Assembly: GCF_964204645.1 (NCBI RefSeq)
Contig: NC_134035.1
Span: 1,566,001-1,630,000 of the forward strand
Reading direction: 5' to 3'
From: Tubulanus polymorphus
Taxonomy: Eukaryota; Nemertea; Palaeonemertea; Tubulaniformes; Tubulanidae
Length of the DNA stretch: 64,000 nt
Each line of letters starts with the position of its first letter. Position 1 is the first letter of the stretch. Below the pieces are notes generated by a model that worked only from the letters and a program-made list of their open reading frames with translations, made no database searches and was not told where the DNA came from. Position numbers and translations under genes: made by a program. Below are positions 43,901 to 50,139 of this stretch, piece by piece.

Positions 43901-44560
43901 CCCTGGGTTAAAGGTAATAACAGTCTATGAAACCAGTCCCAGAGGATTTATAAATGGGCGGTTAACTGGCCACCCAGTTGGTAACTTTAAGCTTGTAATA
44001 TACATGAAAATCAACTCAACTGATGATTTTACTTGAATTTCCGGAGCAGTTATAGACACTGGATTACTACGAAACACTTCTAATCAGTTAATAGAAATAT
44101 TGTCTTATTATTTCACCAGGAAAGTGATCATGCGGCGACCGGATCGCGCAGAACGTCCGTTTACCAACATGCCAAAGATAAAATGAATAAATTGCTGCAT
44201 TTACTGAAAGACGAAGACGAACCTTTCGATCCGAACAATAACGCGGACAGCGACGACGACGAGCAGACGGTCGACGCGTCGTCCAGTCGTAACACGAGTC
44301 AAGGCAGTCGACATCACAAACTATCGATATTTGATCTCAGCGACGACGACCTGTCGGACGACGACGGCGGCGTCGCGAAGGAAAAACCGGCGTTCATGAG
44401 CATGAAACCGAAGGATATGTTATTTCACTATCAGATCGCCGCGTTGGAATATAACTACGCGCAGAACGACGCCGTGCGCGAGTTCCTGCTGCGCGCGCAA
44501 TACAAAACGGACGAAGAGAATTATCGCGTATCGTTACAACGCGAACCAAAACGGCAATAA
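27143..44560 (+). CDS. GARIN/FAM71-like domain plus RasGEF protein (whole gene, ten exons placed)
   Basis: The coding exons I can place are 27143-27409, 35321-36253, 38560-38684, 40000-40354, 41043-41208, 41748-41876, 42639-42772, 43117-43223, 43566-43663 and 44120-44560, about 917 codons. All have GT..AG borders and matching phases except exon 2 (ends phase 0) to exon 3 (needs phase 2), so a small exon of length 2 mod 3 is missing or the exon 2 donor differs. Order of parts: residues 1-125 resemble the Rab2-binding domain of GARIN/FAM71 proteins; then a lysine-rich and an acidic linker; then a basic region; then a RasGEF (CDC25-homology) domain over exons 5-9; then a C-terminal acidic insert and the usual RasGEF end. 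RasGEF domains exchange GDP for GTP on Ras-family GTPases at membranes. I see no RasGEF_N, PH, RA or cyclic-nucleotide domain, so it is not an obvious orthologue of SOS, RasGRF, RasGRP, RalGDS, RapGEF or RALGPS. The substrate GTPase is unknown. Confidence 0.85.
27464..27736. mobile_element. piggyBac-type MITE, copy 2
   Basis: TTAA (27464-27467) precedes CCCTTTCAGTGCTGACTA. The right end is decayed (AAGGG then TTGA). The inside matches copy 1 over CTACACCGC, ATGTATCGTTAGTTACT, TTCATTATGTTTGACA and ACACCGCACTGCAGTGTAGA. It lies 54 bases inside the donor side of the first coding intron of the RasGEF gene. Confidence 0.8.
28553..28815. repeat. MITE-like element rich in CCTGGAAAA and CAGGGAA
   Basis: The left end reads GGTAACCACTGACATGG and the right end GGGGGCCACTA. 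The internal words CCTGGAAAACTCAGGGAA and AATCAGGGAAAACT recur as in 5492-5610 and 22745-23015. It is a degenerate member of the same group. Confidence 0.5.
29868..30062. repeat. GGCCAAATTT-type repeat, diverged copy
   Basis: The segment contains GATTTGGCCCGGGTCAAA, GGGCCAAATTTGGTCCGTGCC and similar words shared with 37425-37648, 38706-38990 and 42806-43032. It is the least similar of the four. The 112-codon ORF at 29642-29980 overlaps it and is not a gene. Confidence 0.5.
30352..30535 (-). repeat. SINE-like repeat, minus orientation
   Basis: Read on the minus strand it contains TGCGCATGTACCTGCGCAC, GGTTCGTGCCGTGGC, GATGCCATC and AGGTTCGAATCCCTGC, followed by GAGGGAGGATGG. The word GGTTCGAATCC is a perfect RNA polymerase III B-box as in tRNA genes. 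The plus copy at 30604-30776 has the same order of words, so the two form an inverted pair. Confidence 0.65.
30604..30776 (+). repeat. SINE-like repeat, plus orientation
   Basis: The words TCTGATTGG, TGCGCATGTATCTGCGCAT, GGTTTCGTGCCGTGGC, GATGCCATC and AAGTTCGAATCCCTGCC follow one another as in the minus copy at 30352-30535. It carries a tRNA-like B-box and no clear A-box or acceptor stem, which fits a SINE head rather than a functional tRNA. Confidence 0.65.
30885..30993 (-). repeat. Short inverted-repeat element with a hammerhead-like core
   Basis: The ends are perfect 13-base inverted repeats, GTACAATTAAAAG (30885-30897) and CTTTTAATTGTAC (30981-30993). On the minus strand CTGACGA (30974-30968) is followed by ATCT..AGAT as a possible stem II and then by GAAAC (30946-30942). 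The layout is the same as at 10571-10694, with unrelated flanking sequence. Confidence 0.45.
31000..33990. other. Intronic, no gene seen; part is CpG-richer
   Basis: Between about 31700 and 32560 CpG is more frequent than in the surrounding intron (GACGTCGTCGTCGTCG near 32130, many TCGA and CGAAAC words). No long frame or strong donor was identified. It may be a regulatory region or alternative promoter of the RasGEF gene; this is only a base-composition observation. Confidence 0.3.
33998..34400. repeat. Degenerate tandem repeat, units about 54-66 bp
   Basis: The words GTATTGCTCAGGACATTAT, CAACAGGTTCAAGG and TTTCTTTTT recur with changes about five times. On the minus strand the units keep one frame for 90 codons, giving repeated motifs such as NNVLSNTQ, DNVLSRVQ and DVPSVS. 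An old minisatellite is the simplest reading; an exon of a repeat protein is possible. Confidence 0.6.
35020..35280. mobile_element. piggyBac-type MITE, copy 3, decayed ends
   Basis: The order of words matches copies 1 and 2: TAGTGCTGACT, ATAATTTGAA, GATGTATCTTTAGTTACT, TTTGACAGGTGCTGCCATCT, ACTAGCAAAGTCCATCA and TGTAGATGCACTG. The terminal CCC/GGG and the TTAA duplications are lost. It ends about 40 bases before the acceptor of exon 2 of the RasGEF gene. Confidence 0.75.
35321..36253 (+). CDS. RasGEF gene exon 2: end of GARIN-like domain and charged linker
   Basis: The exon is 311 codons, entered in phase 0 at ACAG/GTGAAT and left at ACGAAG/GTATGA (phase 0; an in-frame TGA follows at once). 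The first residues, VNLLNNETIYLELREN and VWNDWENKVQSLRKND, complete the GARIN-like domain with the tryptophan helix typical of its end. Then comes a lysine-rich stretch (KKDKKQKEKKKDAADKTKKD), an acidic stretch (DLDEEDDDDLDAVIADLKQL) and a serine/threonine-rich segment. The exon ends with a more ordered part, FIRRMSLGISNILGLEKPKA and later FIDRTVLLKWYSLPSLLDGD. The linker is probably disordered. Confidence 0.85.
36341..36570. repeat. MITE-like element, relative of 22745-23015
   Basis: It shares AAATCAAAACAGTTTCCGTC, TATGTCTGACTGATTTGACT, GACAGGGAAAAC and AAGTGGCCGTCCTG with the copy at 22745-23015, in the same orientation. Confidence 0.65.
36916..37200 (-). CDS. Nested minus-strand ORF, 94 codons, probable terminal exon or gene fragment
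   Basis: On the minus strand the frame is open from 37200 to TAA at 36916. It reads INNKPDLLRVLTPPRDEFIE, then LYVPGSFLDRARSSVRDEFD, VTLYYRKQNDPINLTFDENK, and ends CGAQFKMNY. The composition and lack of simple repeats look like a folded protein. The reading frame has no ATG in its first half, so the start would be on an upstream exon; CTCCTCAG near 37139 is a usable acceptor. I do not recognise the family. It lies in an intron of the RasGEF gene on the opposite strand and could be a nested gene's last exon or the remains of a mobile element. Confidence 0.4.
   Translation of the reverse strand, partial: TGEARRGFTHTGINNKPDLLRVLTPPRDEFIELYVPGSFLDRARSSVRDEFDVTLYYRKQNDPINLTFDENKYAMYVTIGSRRRTCGAQFKMNY
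37425..37648. repeat. GGCCAAATTT-type MITE-like repeat, copy A
   Basis: It contains GGGCCAAATTTTAACATGGG, AAGCATTGTTTAGTATCAAG, TGAGTGGTTTGTGAA and GGCCAAATTTGACACTCCG. The same order occurs at 38706-38990 and, diverged, at 42806-43032 and 29868-30062. The two halves are partly inverted (GGGCCAAATTTTA versus GGCCAAATTTGAC words), as in MITEs. Confidence 0.7.
37899..37953. repeat. TA microsatellite, about 27 units
   Basis: This is an uninterrupted run of TA in an intron of the RasGEF gene. Confidence 0.95.
38560..38684 (+). CDS. RasGEF gene exon 3: linker
   Basis: The acceptor is excellent (CTCTTTTTTTTATCGCAG to 38559) and the donor is CCTG/GTAAGA. The used frame starts at 38561: SMHLIRSTNELETIQSCSSL, then ESINDVVEDVRRSSVTPDSS. 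It enters in phase 2 and leaves in phase 1, which fits exon 4 exactly. Read from the phase 0 end of exon 2 the same exon would stop after 23 codons. Serine-rich, with likely phosphorylation sites, no domain. Confidence 0.7.
38706..38990. repeat. GGCCAAATTT-type MITE-like repeat, copy B
   Basis: It begins about 20 bases after the donor of exon 3 and shares with copy A the words AAGCATTGTTTAGTATCAAG, TGAGTGGTTTAAATGTGAA, GGGCCAAATTTGACTCG and CCGGGGCCAAATCAT. Confidence 0.7.
38991..39999 (+). other. Rest of intron 3 of the RasGEF gene
   Basis: No coding signal is seen between the MITE-like repeat and the acceptor TTGTCTATAG at 39999, apart from the small inverted-repeat element at 39849-39951. 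Confidence 0.6.
39849..39951. repeat. 103-bp MITE with perfect 18-bp inverted ends
   Basis: The ends TGGACCCAGTTCCACAGT (39849-39866) and ACTGTGGAACTGGGTCCA (39934-39951) are exact reverse complements. The inside holds further AACTCTGAGTTAA-type inverted words. It sits 48 bases before the acceptor of exon 4. Confidence 0.85.
40000..40354 (+). CDS. RasGEF gene exon 4: basic region before the catalytic domain
   Basis: Acceptor TTGTCTATAG, donor AATG/GTAAGA; enters in phase 1 and leaves in phase 2. The product has VTARQRDDSIQQPPPATFTR, a polyglycine patch (VDGGGGKK), a strongly basic run (TIFQRISAKSIYKFQNKSSS, then KRTKLRNKLRKMLKFKALKD) and ends with VKFDIIQRRLSSK. The basic helix could bind acidic membranes or form a regulatory helix next to the GEF domain; that role is inference. 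Confidence 0.85.
40355..41042 (+). other. Intron 4 of the RasGEF gene
   Basis: Nothing is seen except normal splice sites (GTAAGA; TGTATTTTGCAG). A minus-strand ORF at 40224-40589 is a shadow of exon 4 and chance sequence. Confidence 0.7.
41043..41208 (+). CDS. RasGEF gene exon 5: start of RasGEF domain
   Basis: Enters in phase 2 (a cysteine codon is split), leaves in phase 0 at GACAAG/GTGAGA. The product GLVLDPEDDDRMVIAFLLNL and SPTIVAEELTMIDKRLFFNI then PSSELVDCAWTKRDK matches the first helices of the RasGEF fold: the IAxxLTxIDxxLFxxI motif and the E-L...W segment that follows. Confidence 0.92.
41247..41680. repeat. Local direct duplication in intron 5
   Basis: Two similar units follow one another (about 41247-41478 and 41479-41680). 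Shared words are AAATCATTGCCTGAAGCTGG, ATTTTTAGT, CAGCAAAAACTGAG or CAGCGAAAACTGAG, and ACTCTAAAACAGTTCTCTG. TTGCAGNCATGTTCATGA marks the start of both. Confidence 0.75.
41748..41876 (+). CDS. RasGEF gene exon 6: RasGEF domain
   Basis: Phase 0 at both ends (TTTTAATTGCAG; GCT/GTAAGT), 43 codons: YMKAPNIMNLIDFFERIANL, then VATCILLDETIAGRAKLINL and FIA. This is the APNI motif, the F-x-R-I-xN-x-V helix and the xxRAKxIxxFI helix of RasGEF domains. Confidence 0.93.
41877..42638 (+). other. Intron 6 of the RasGEF gene
   Basis: No gene seen. Small repeated words (ATTCCACTTG, GCAAGCGA) occur between 42010 and 42180. The minus-strand ORF 41935-42168 has no support. Confidence 0.6.
42639..42772 (+). 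CDS. RasGEF gene exon 7: RasGEF domain core
   Basis: Phase 0 in (TTTTTTTCTAG), phase 2 out (AA/GTAAGT). The product IADRCYSVKNYNSLRAILGG then LQLTPIYRLEDTWNHVMHKS contains the NxNSLxAIxxGLxxxxIxRLxxTW motif, the most conserved block of RasGEF domains. The asparagine and the helical hairpin that follows form the part that opens the Ras nucleotide site in known structures. The block is complete, so the domain is probably active. Confidence 0.95.
42806..43032. repeat. GGCCAAATTT-type MITE-like repeat, copy C
   Basis: In intron 7. It contains GTTTGGCCCGACCAAAACC, GCGTCAAATTTTAGGGTGGG, GTTCCAGAACTG and GAGTGAGTGGTTTATTTG, in the same order as copies A and B. Confidence 0.6.
43117..43223 (+). CDS. 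RasGEF gene exon 8: RasGEF domain
   Basis: Enters in phase 2 (TTTCAATTTTCAG), leaves in phase 1 (ATTG/GTAGGT). The product RFAYLSDFMSHENNYSEYRT, then ALEKALDNPPCLPFIG, matches the LxxxMSxENNYxxYRxxL and PxCxPFxG motifs that occur after the RLxxTW block in RasGEF domains. Confidence 0.94.
43224..43565 (+). other. Intron 8 of the RasGEF gene
   Basis: Ordinary intron with donor GTAGGT and acceptor CACCTTCAAACAG. Nothing else seen. Confidence 0.7.
43566..43663 (+). CDS. RasGEF gene exon 9: end of RasGEF core and lysine patch
   Basis: Enters in phase 1, leaves in phase 0 (ACT/GTAAGT). The product IFLQTVMALDTAQDVSGLKK followed by four more lysines corresponds to the PFxGxxLxxLxxxD turn of RasGEF domains. 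The lysine run and the following acidic stretch of exon 10 replace the usual short turn, so this family has an insertion near the C-terminal end of the domain. Confidence 0.9.
43664..44119 (+). other. Intron 9 of the RasGEF gene
   Basis: It contains the 59-base palindrome at 43856-43914, with outer partly inverted words (CAGTTTTTAAGACTGGTATA and ATAACAGTCTATGAAACCAG). No further exon seen. The 113-codon ORF at 43514-43855 is exon 9 read through into the intron. Confidence 0.7.
43856..43914. repeat. 59-base palindrome (foldback element)
   Basis: The arms CCTTTAACCCAGGGGC and GCCCCTGGGTTAAAGG continue into CAATT and AATTG. If transcribed as part of the intron it would form a strong hairpin. 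It resembles the other foldback MITEs of the window. Confidence 0.85.
44120..44560 (+). CDS. RasGEF gene exon 10: acidic insert and C-terminus
   Basis: Acceptor TTATTTCACCAG in phase 0; stop TAA at 44558-44560; 146 codons. The start (ESDHAATGSRRTSVYQHAKD, then KMNKLLHLLKDEDEPFDPNN) is followed by an acidic stretch with DSDDDEQTVDASSSR and IFDLSDDDLSDDDGGV, rich in casein-kinase-2-like sites. The end, LFHYQIAALEYNYAQNDAVR and EFLLRAQYKTDEENYRVSLQ then REPK, is the typical last part of RasGEF proteins (VREFL...Y..SL.REP). Confidence 0.92.
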   Translation, partial: ESDHAATGSRRTSVYQHAKDKMNKLLHLLKDEDEPFDPNNNADSDDDEQTVDASSSRNTSQGSRHHKLSIFDLSDDDLSDDDGGVAKEKPAFMSMKPKDMLFHYQIAALEYNYAQNDAVREFLLRAQYKTDEENYRVSLQREPKRQ

Positions 44561-46150
44561 TCCCGCGAGATATCGAGATCTTAATAGTTACAATGGTATT
44601 AATAATAATAATAATAATAATGTTTTTCTCGTTAATTTTCTACCATTTACATGCAGATAAAAAAGCTGAATATTTATAAAATGAAATCATTAATGTTTTG
44701 ACACGATTTCTGCCATTTCAGAACATATTAATACTGATAGTTAAGTTGTGCCAGTACGGTAAATGATTTGGAAAATGTGGATTTTGATATTACCGATAAA
44801 TTTGTGCCTGTTCATCTTCGACTTTTTACGTCGAGATGACTATTGAGAATATTTTGAAATGAGAGCGTTCTTTATTCTTTGATATAAAGTAAACTCTAAT
44901 GAGCGAGAATTTTTCTATTTAGAAAAATCGATATTCGTAATTGTTAATGATAATAATGCGTCAGTTGTGAAATCTTGTCGTCCTTTCTCGAAAAAAAGCA
45001 TTTAACGTGTACAGATTTTTTCTATTTCAAGTATACATAATAATGAAATACTGAGGCTGTGGTTTTAAAGTTAAAACTTACCCGTGGGTCATTTATTGTC
45101 AGTGGCACCGAAATTGTTCTGAGATACGAAAAAATTGTGATAAACCGTGTTACCTTTTAGTTTTATTCGGTTGAAATTTATAATTCAGCGCCTCTTCACG
45201 AGAGACTTTTTACCTTATTTAAACCCTCTAAAATGATTTTAATGATTTTAGAAGGAATAGATCTTTCAGTTTTAGGGCAGATGCTTTTAACGTTCGCAGC
45301 CACATTTCAGCTATCGATCTCTCGATGTCCGTAAATGTGGACGGAATATTTTTAGGAATATGGAAAATTTTTTTATTTGAGATTTATTTTAAGATACTCG
45401 TACTGAAAGTACTTCAAACAAAAACCAACTCAGCCATACTATGTATATATAGATATATATTTATATCGATTTCATTTTTGTTGTAAAATCCAGAACCCAG
45501 TTGCACAGTGTTGTCAGTTTATCTTTGAGTAGTCGAGATAAGTTATTGTTTTCATGCAGCTATCAATTCGTAGCCCGGAACCAGCCCTTTCAGCAGACAC
45601 CAGGGAAGAGGCTGCAACGGTAAAGAAATTGCAGTCAAATTGGCTTGAGTCATCCTAGCTGGGACGATCATTATGTCGATGACTTATATCTAAATGACAA
45701 ATTAGGCTTTCAAATTGAACTGGAAATACTCTAATTGTAGACTCAAAAATAGTGACGACTTCAGATATGTACCGTAATGAATTATCCTAAAGACTACTTT
45801 GCAAAATTTGAGTGTGTAGATTATCTGAAGCGTAGGGCTACAGGATGCAGGCTACAGATTGATAACTTGATTGTAAATTTGAACTGAAAATTGTGCAGCT
45901 GGTTTCGGGTGAAATGAGTTTGTTTCCTATAAACCTATAGTTGAGCTAAGGTCGCTGTCTTTCTCCTCCGACGCGCTTCGTTGATTTTATGCCACCCTGT
46001 CGTCTCTGTTCTTCCCTCCCCGGTTTTTCCAAAAGAACTAAAACTAACTGAACGACATTTCTGCTGTTACTGGATGTGTTGCATTCCAGGTGTTTTTTAT
46101 ACTGTGCTGAATTTCTCGAAAAATAAAATATGAAAATTTGATTTAAATTT
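44561..46150 (+). terminator. 3' UTR of the RasGEF gene with a polyA signal at 46122-46127
   Basis: After the stop there is an AAT-type microsatellite (about 44597-44622) and AT-rich sequence. The first well-placed AATAAA is at 46122-46127 (GAAAAATAAAATATG), followed by a T/GT-rich stretch (TTCATTGTGCTGTTGTTGTTT). The 3' end at about 46150 is an estimate; an earlier site is possible. Confidence 0.45.
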
Positions 46151-47700
46151 CATTGTGCTGTTGTTGTTTTTGGATGGGTTGATGCCAGGTTTTTCAAGAC
46201 ACTGCTTCAGAAAAGGACACTAGGGGTCATTCATCTGGTCTGAGGATTATATCCTAATCTGATTTGCTCCATCCTGGGCCCAAGGTATGATAAAATACCC
46301 TTTCCAAAACAGATATCGAAGATTGCTATAAATTTTTTCACTGGGTTATAGTTCGCCGGAAATCCGCCAATATGATAAACCCATGAAAGATGATTTCTTT
46401 AAATGCATTCATGGATTGAAAACTTGATCAAACTACCGTTAGATTAGTTAATTGGGCAACGTAATTGATTAGTTACTAACGTGTTTGAACTTATTTAGAA
46501 ACGACTGTATGATTTCTGATTGACAGGTATCTGGCGGGATCTGGGATATACAACAAGAGAAACAGGCTTTTCTAAATAAGTTGATAATTATATGTGATGA
46601 AACCTGACGTCTCAAACGTGTTGAACTTGTATAGAAACGACTGTATGATTTCAGTTTGACAGGTATCAGGCGGGATCTGTGCTGTACAACAACCAGTCGT
46701 TTCTAGCTAAGTTGATAATCTGATATGATGAAACCTGACGGGGGGCCAAATCTGAACATCAGATTTTCAACACCTTTATGGAGGGTCGAACTAAACGTAG
46801 GTTCATAGGAAAATAAACTCATTGCCCAGACCCGTCCCCATTCAGTTTCAATAATATCGAAAACGACCTCACCCAATATTCCTGCCATACAACGCGTACA
46901 CTAGATTTACATTTGCCTTTATTTCCATTTTCATATACATTTCAGTGTTTTGATTTGATGGATCAAAGATTTTTTAATCTATGCTCTGTCGCAATCTAGC
47001 AGGTTTCACTTATTTGACATGTATTAACAAATTATAAATCATATTTTTCAGTACAGAAGTTTACAGGTCGCGTGATTAAGATCAATGCCCAGCGTCGCGC
47101 AGGATTAACTTTACAACGACCGTGACTGGGACGTGACATTGTGTACCCGATACATGAATCAGTTGGAAATATATGTCATACGACACACGGATAGGACCAA
47201 ATTCGGTTTTCGTATCTATTCGACGGGTTGTCGGAACTAATAACCGAATGCGGCTTATTTCCGAACTATTTCCGGAATATAGTTCCGACTTACTGACGGT
47301 TTCGGTTTCACTAAGTTCGACTATATAGTTGCCCAGATGATCGAAGTTGGGCCAGGCTTACGTTTTAGTTGTATCGATTCCGGAGTATTAGCTCAAAGCA
47401 CAGGGCGGGAGACTGGATCGCTACTGTTCACCGTCAAACTTCAAATACGAGCCCAGAGACTCAAAGCAGCTGCAACTAAACAATATGGGATTCATTTTTT
47501 GGAATACGAGTTCATCTGAACCATCAACTTATCGTTCATATCTGGATTTACAAAACTGAAACGATCAGTCAAAACTGTTATCGCAGAATACTCGCCGAAT
47601 AAATGCTCGATTTCGTTGAAGATTGTGACGAATCTGTAAGGAATAAACTAGTGCAATATCGGGATATAATAATCTGATAGTGTATCGGACAATGCGCGAG
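46151..47700. other. Intergenic, no gene seen
   Basis: It holds the duplicated foldback element at 46478-46740. ORFs at 46703-46888 and 47337-47519 have no motifs. TTTTTCAG at 47052 is acceptor-like but no frame follows. Confidence 0.5.
46478..46740. repeat. Two tandem copies of a 130-bp foldback element
   Basis: The copies (46478-46609 and 46615-46740) share GAAACGACTGTATGATTTC, TTGACAGGTATC, GGCGGGATCTG and TGATGAAACCTGACG. Each has inverted ends: in the first AACTTATTTAGAAA pairs with TTTCTAAATAAGTT; in the second GAAACGACTG pairs with CAGTCGTTTC. Confidence 0.8.
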
Positions 47701-47707
47701 TTCATCG

Positions 47708-48500
47708 GAATAATAATCATACGTGATCGCTCTTTGAAGTGAAACAGACTTATGTTAGATTACGTGCGAGATTGATAAGATATGATTTATTTTCAAACCG
47801 CGGTTGTAAAGTTGGATTCCTGTTTGTTGTTTGTAAACTGATTCCTGTATTTAACTCGTACATTCAAACTCATCGTTCACATCTGGATGAAAACTGCAGC
47901 AATCAATGTAAGAACTGATCATAGAATATAAACGTGTGTATTCTCGTGGGATTATAAGTTCGAACAATGTTGATCGGAATAGTTTTCAAATGTGATCGCT
48001 AATTGATAAAAGCCTTAATGAACTATCGGTCACAACGAACATATTTTCCGGTCCCGTAGAGTTCGCTGTAACGAGGTTCCACTAAGTGATAGTGTTATAA
48101 GCGTTGATTAGGATTCAATTATTCCATGATATTAAAACTGTGAGGTGAGTCGGATTCCTGTTCTGTTCGTAACCATTTTCAAAAATAAACATATAAATCA
48201 TAATTGATATTTTATATTGGTTGTTATCATTGTTTTATTCATTCCGCTCTCATTGTGAGACTCTTAAAGACATTTGATCGGACAATACGTGTTCATCGGA
48301 ATAATAGTCAGATGCGATCGCTCTTTGAAGTGAAACAATGACTTATGTTACATTACTGTTAGTAAGACGTGCGAGGTTGATATCTTTTATTTTAAAACCG
48401 CGGTTGTAAAGTTGGATTCCTGTTTGTGGTGTGTAAACTGATTCCTGTATTCGGAAAACGTTATTCACCTAGGAATCACTCGTACATTCAAACTCATAAG
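47708..48500. repeat. Two spaced direct repeats of about 160-200 bp
   Basis: 47708-47870 and 48297-48500 share GATCGCTCTTTGAAGTGAAA, CCGCGGTTGTAAAGTTGGAT, TCCTGTTTG, GTAAACTGATTCCTGTATT and ACTCGTACATTCAAACTCAT. The second copy has a short insert before ACTCGTACATT. It leads straight into the inverted array fragment at 48510. Confidence 0.8.
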
Positions 48501-48509
48501 GATGGAACC

Positions 48510-48860
48510 ATTGAGGTGTTTGATGATGTGTAAACTTCATCACGAATACTGGACGTGGTGGACTTCAACTGAAATTCATCACAGTTTTACTTCTTCAGTC
48601 AACTTCTTCCGGACTACTAGTGAACTAATCAGACTATATGTGAACTAAATGGACTATTTAGTCAACTAACCGGACTATAAGTGGATTGATACTAAAAAAA
48701 ACAGTCAGTGGTGGACTCCAGGAGGTGTGGAACTCGGTATGTGGATTTGTGGAACTCTGTGGACTACCATTACTGCTAATATTAGATTAGATTAATATTA
48801 GACAGCGGCTAGTGAATGTGTGAGTAGAATTTCTTATAAGTTTCCAAAATATTAAATTTG
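48510..48860 (-). repeat. Inverted fragment of the right-hand tandem array unit
   Basis: The reverse complement of this stretch matches 54290-54600 (and the same part of copies 2 and 3). Shared words on this strand: GGACGTGGTGGACTTCAA, TTACTTCTTCAGTCAACTTC, GTCAACTAACCGGACTATAA, CAGTCAGTGGTGGACTCCAG and ACTACCATTACTGCTA. It includes the short GGACTA/GTGAACTAA sub-repeats. Confidence 0.85.
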
Positions 48861-49412
48861 ATTATAGTGATATTGAAAGATAATTGATTATTCATTTACT
48901 ATAAATGTAATTGATTTTTTGGGAGTAAGGTTGGTAGACCGTTTGCTCAAGGGTAAAATGTTGAGATTCAATCATAAGTTATACACTAACGTGCACTGAG
49001 TGCTAACGTGTTTTTAAATAGCCATTAAAACCCAGGTATCGAACCAATACAAGAAATAAGAAATTACTATATGCAGCAATCTGTTAATGACCATGGATCC
49101 AGCAGCCATTTTCACCAAGAACCTAATTAGTCATAAGTGTCTGATTGATTTTACTGTTCGCTGCATAAAATTGTTGTATCCCGGATTGCTATATCTCTCA
49201 GCTTTAACGGTTCCTGTAAATGTCTATATTACTCAAATCCGGGTTGTTTATCATTGTTTGGAAGTTAGCGAAAATTATTGTATCTTACAATCAATGATTC
49301 AGATTGAACTTGATCCACGATTATTGAAAATCACAATGATCTCATCTGAAAACTGTACATTCCAACAAAATACGATCATTTATTATGATAGAGAATAGCT
49401 TTAATGCTCTGT
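48861..49412. other. Intergenic, no gene supported
   Basis: A 103-codon plus ORF (49087-49398) has no motif and no splice context. Nothing else seen. Confidence 0.5.
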
Positions 49413-49868
49413 TTAAAAGTGCGTGTTAATCATATTCAATTTTATAATCACGAAAACTGGTGGTAAATTCTGTAACAATTCCTCCTCGATATTTGAAGTT
49501 TCTTCAGTCTGTTCTTCCTCGGAGAAAGAGACCTCCTTCGTATCAACATATGTGACGTCACCGGTAGAGTTAGTCCGCGTATCGAAATCTGGTAGGCAGT
49601 CTACATCGATATTGGATCCGTGGATGTCATAATCAGTGTTTGTATCGACAGTTGGTAGACTGTCTACATCTAAATCAAACTCAGGAAATTCTATGTTTTG
49701 TACAGGTGGTAAACTGTCGTAGCCAACATCGTCGTGAATGAAAGGATCACCAGCCTTATATCGTTTGGTCAGAGATGACTTTCTGTTTTGTTTAGTCAGT
49801 CGCTGCTGGCGCTCCTCCGTCCCGGGCGTGGGGCGTAGAGAAATCCGGATTTCGTGTTGGTGTTTAAA
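49413..49868 (-). CDS. Start-less minus-strand ORF, 151 codons, acidic C-terminal part of an unknown protein
   Basis: The frame is open from 49868 to TAA at 49413 with no ATG until the last nine codons, so a start must come from an upstream exon or has been lost. It begins QHEIRISLRPTPGTEERQQR and LTKQNRKSSLTKRYKAGDPF, then turns acidic: DDVGYDSLPPVQNIEFPEFD, LDVDSLPTVDTNTDYDIHGS, VDCLPDFDTRTNSTGDVTYV and FSEEEQTEETSNIEEELLQN. There is a weak internal repeat of the type VDSLPxVDT. Such a basic-then-acidic tail is common at the end of retroelement polyproteins, but I do not recognise a family. A host gene's last exon is also possible; no clear acceptor was found. Confidence 0.45.
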   Translation of the reverse strand, partial: FKHQHEIRISLRPTPGTEERQQRLTKQNRKSSLTKRYKAGDPFIHDDVGYDSLPPVQNIEFPEFDLDVDSLPTVDTNTDYDIHGSNIDVDCLPDFDTRTNSTGDVTYVDTKEVSFSEEEQTEETSNIEEELLQNLPPVFVIIKLNMINTHF

Positions 49869-50139
49869 TTACATTTGAATTATATTTATCGTCTAGATTT
49901 TAAGCGTCTAAAAATGTTGAATAAATGAGTATGATGTTTTTTTTCAAAGAAAGCATTGTATGAATTCCTAGAAATCTAGTGATGTGTACCCCGGTGGTAC
50001 CGTAGCTGCGAAATTCAAATTTGGTCAGAAACGGACGATTTCAGTCAGAGTCGACATCGTCACGGCGTTGACCATTGTGGCGTCCGAATGTGAATGGCCG
50101 TGGAATATGTTCGAATGTTTTCCTGTCACAATCGGGCGG
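49869..50139. other. Intergenic, nothing seen
   Basis: AT-rich sequence followed by a C/G-richer part towards the SINE at 50140. No gene or clear element. Confidence 0.4.
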
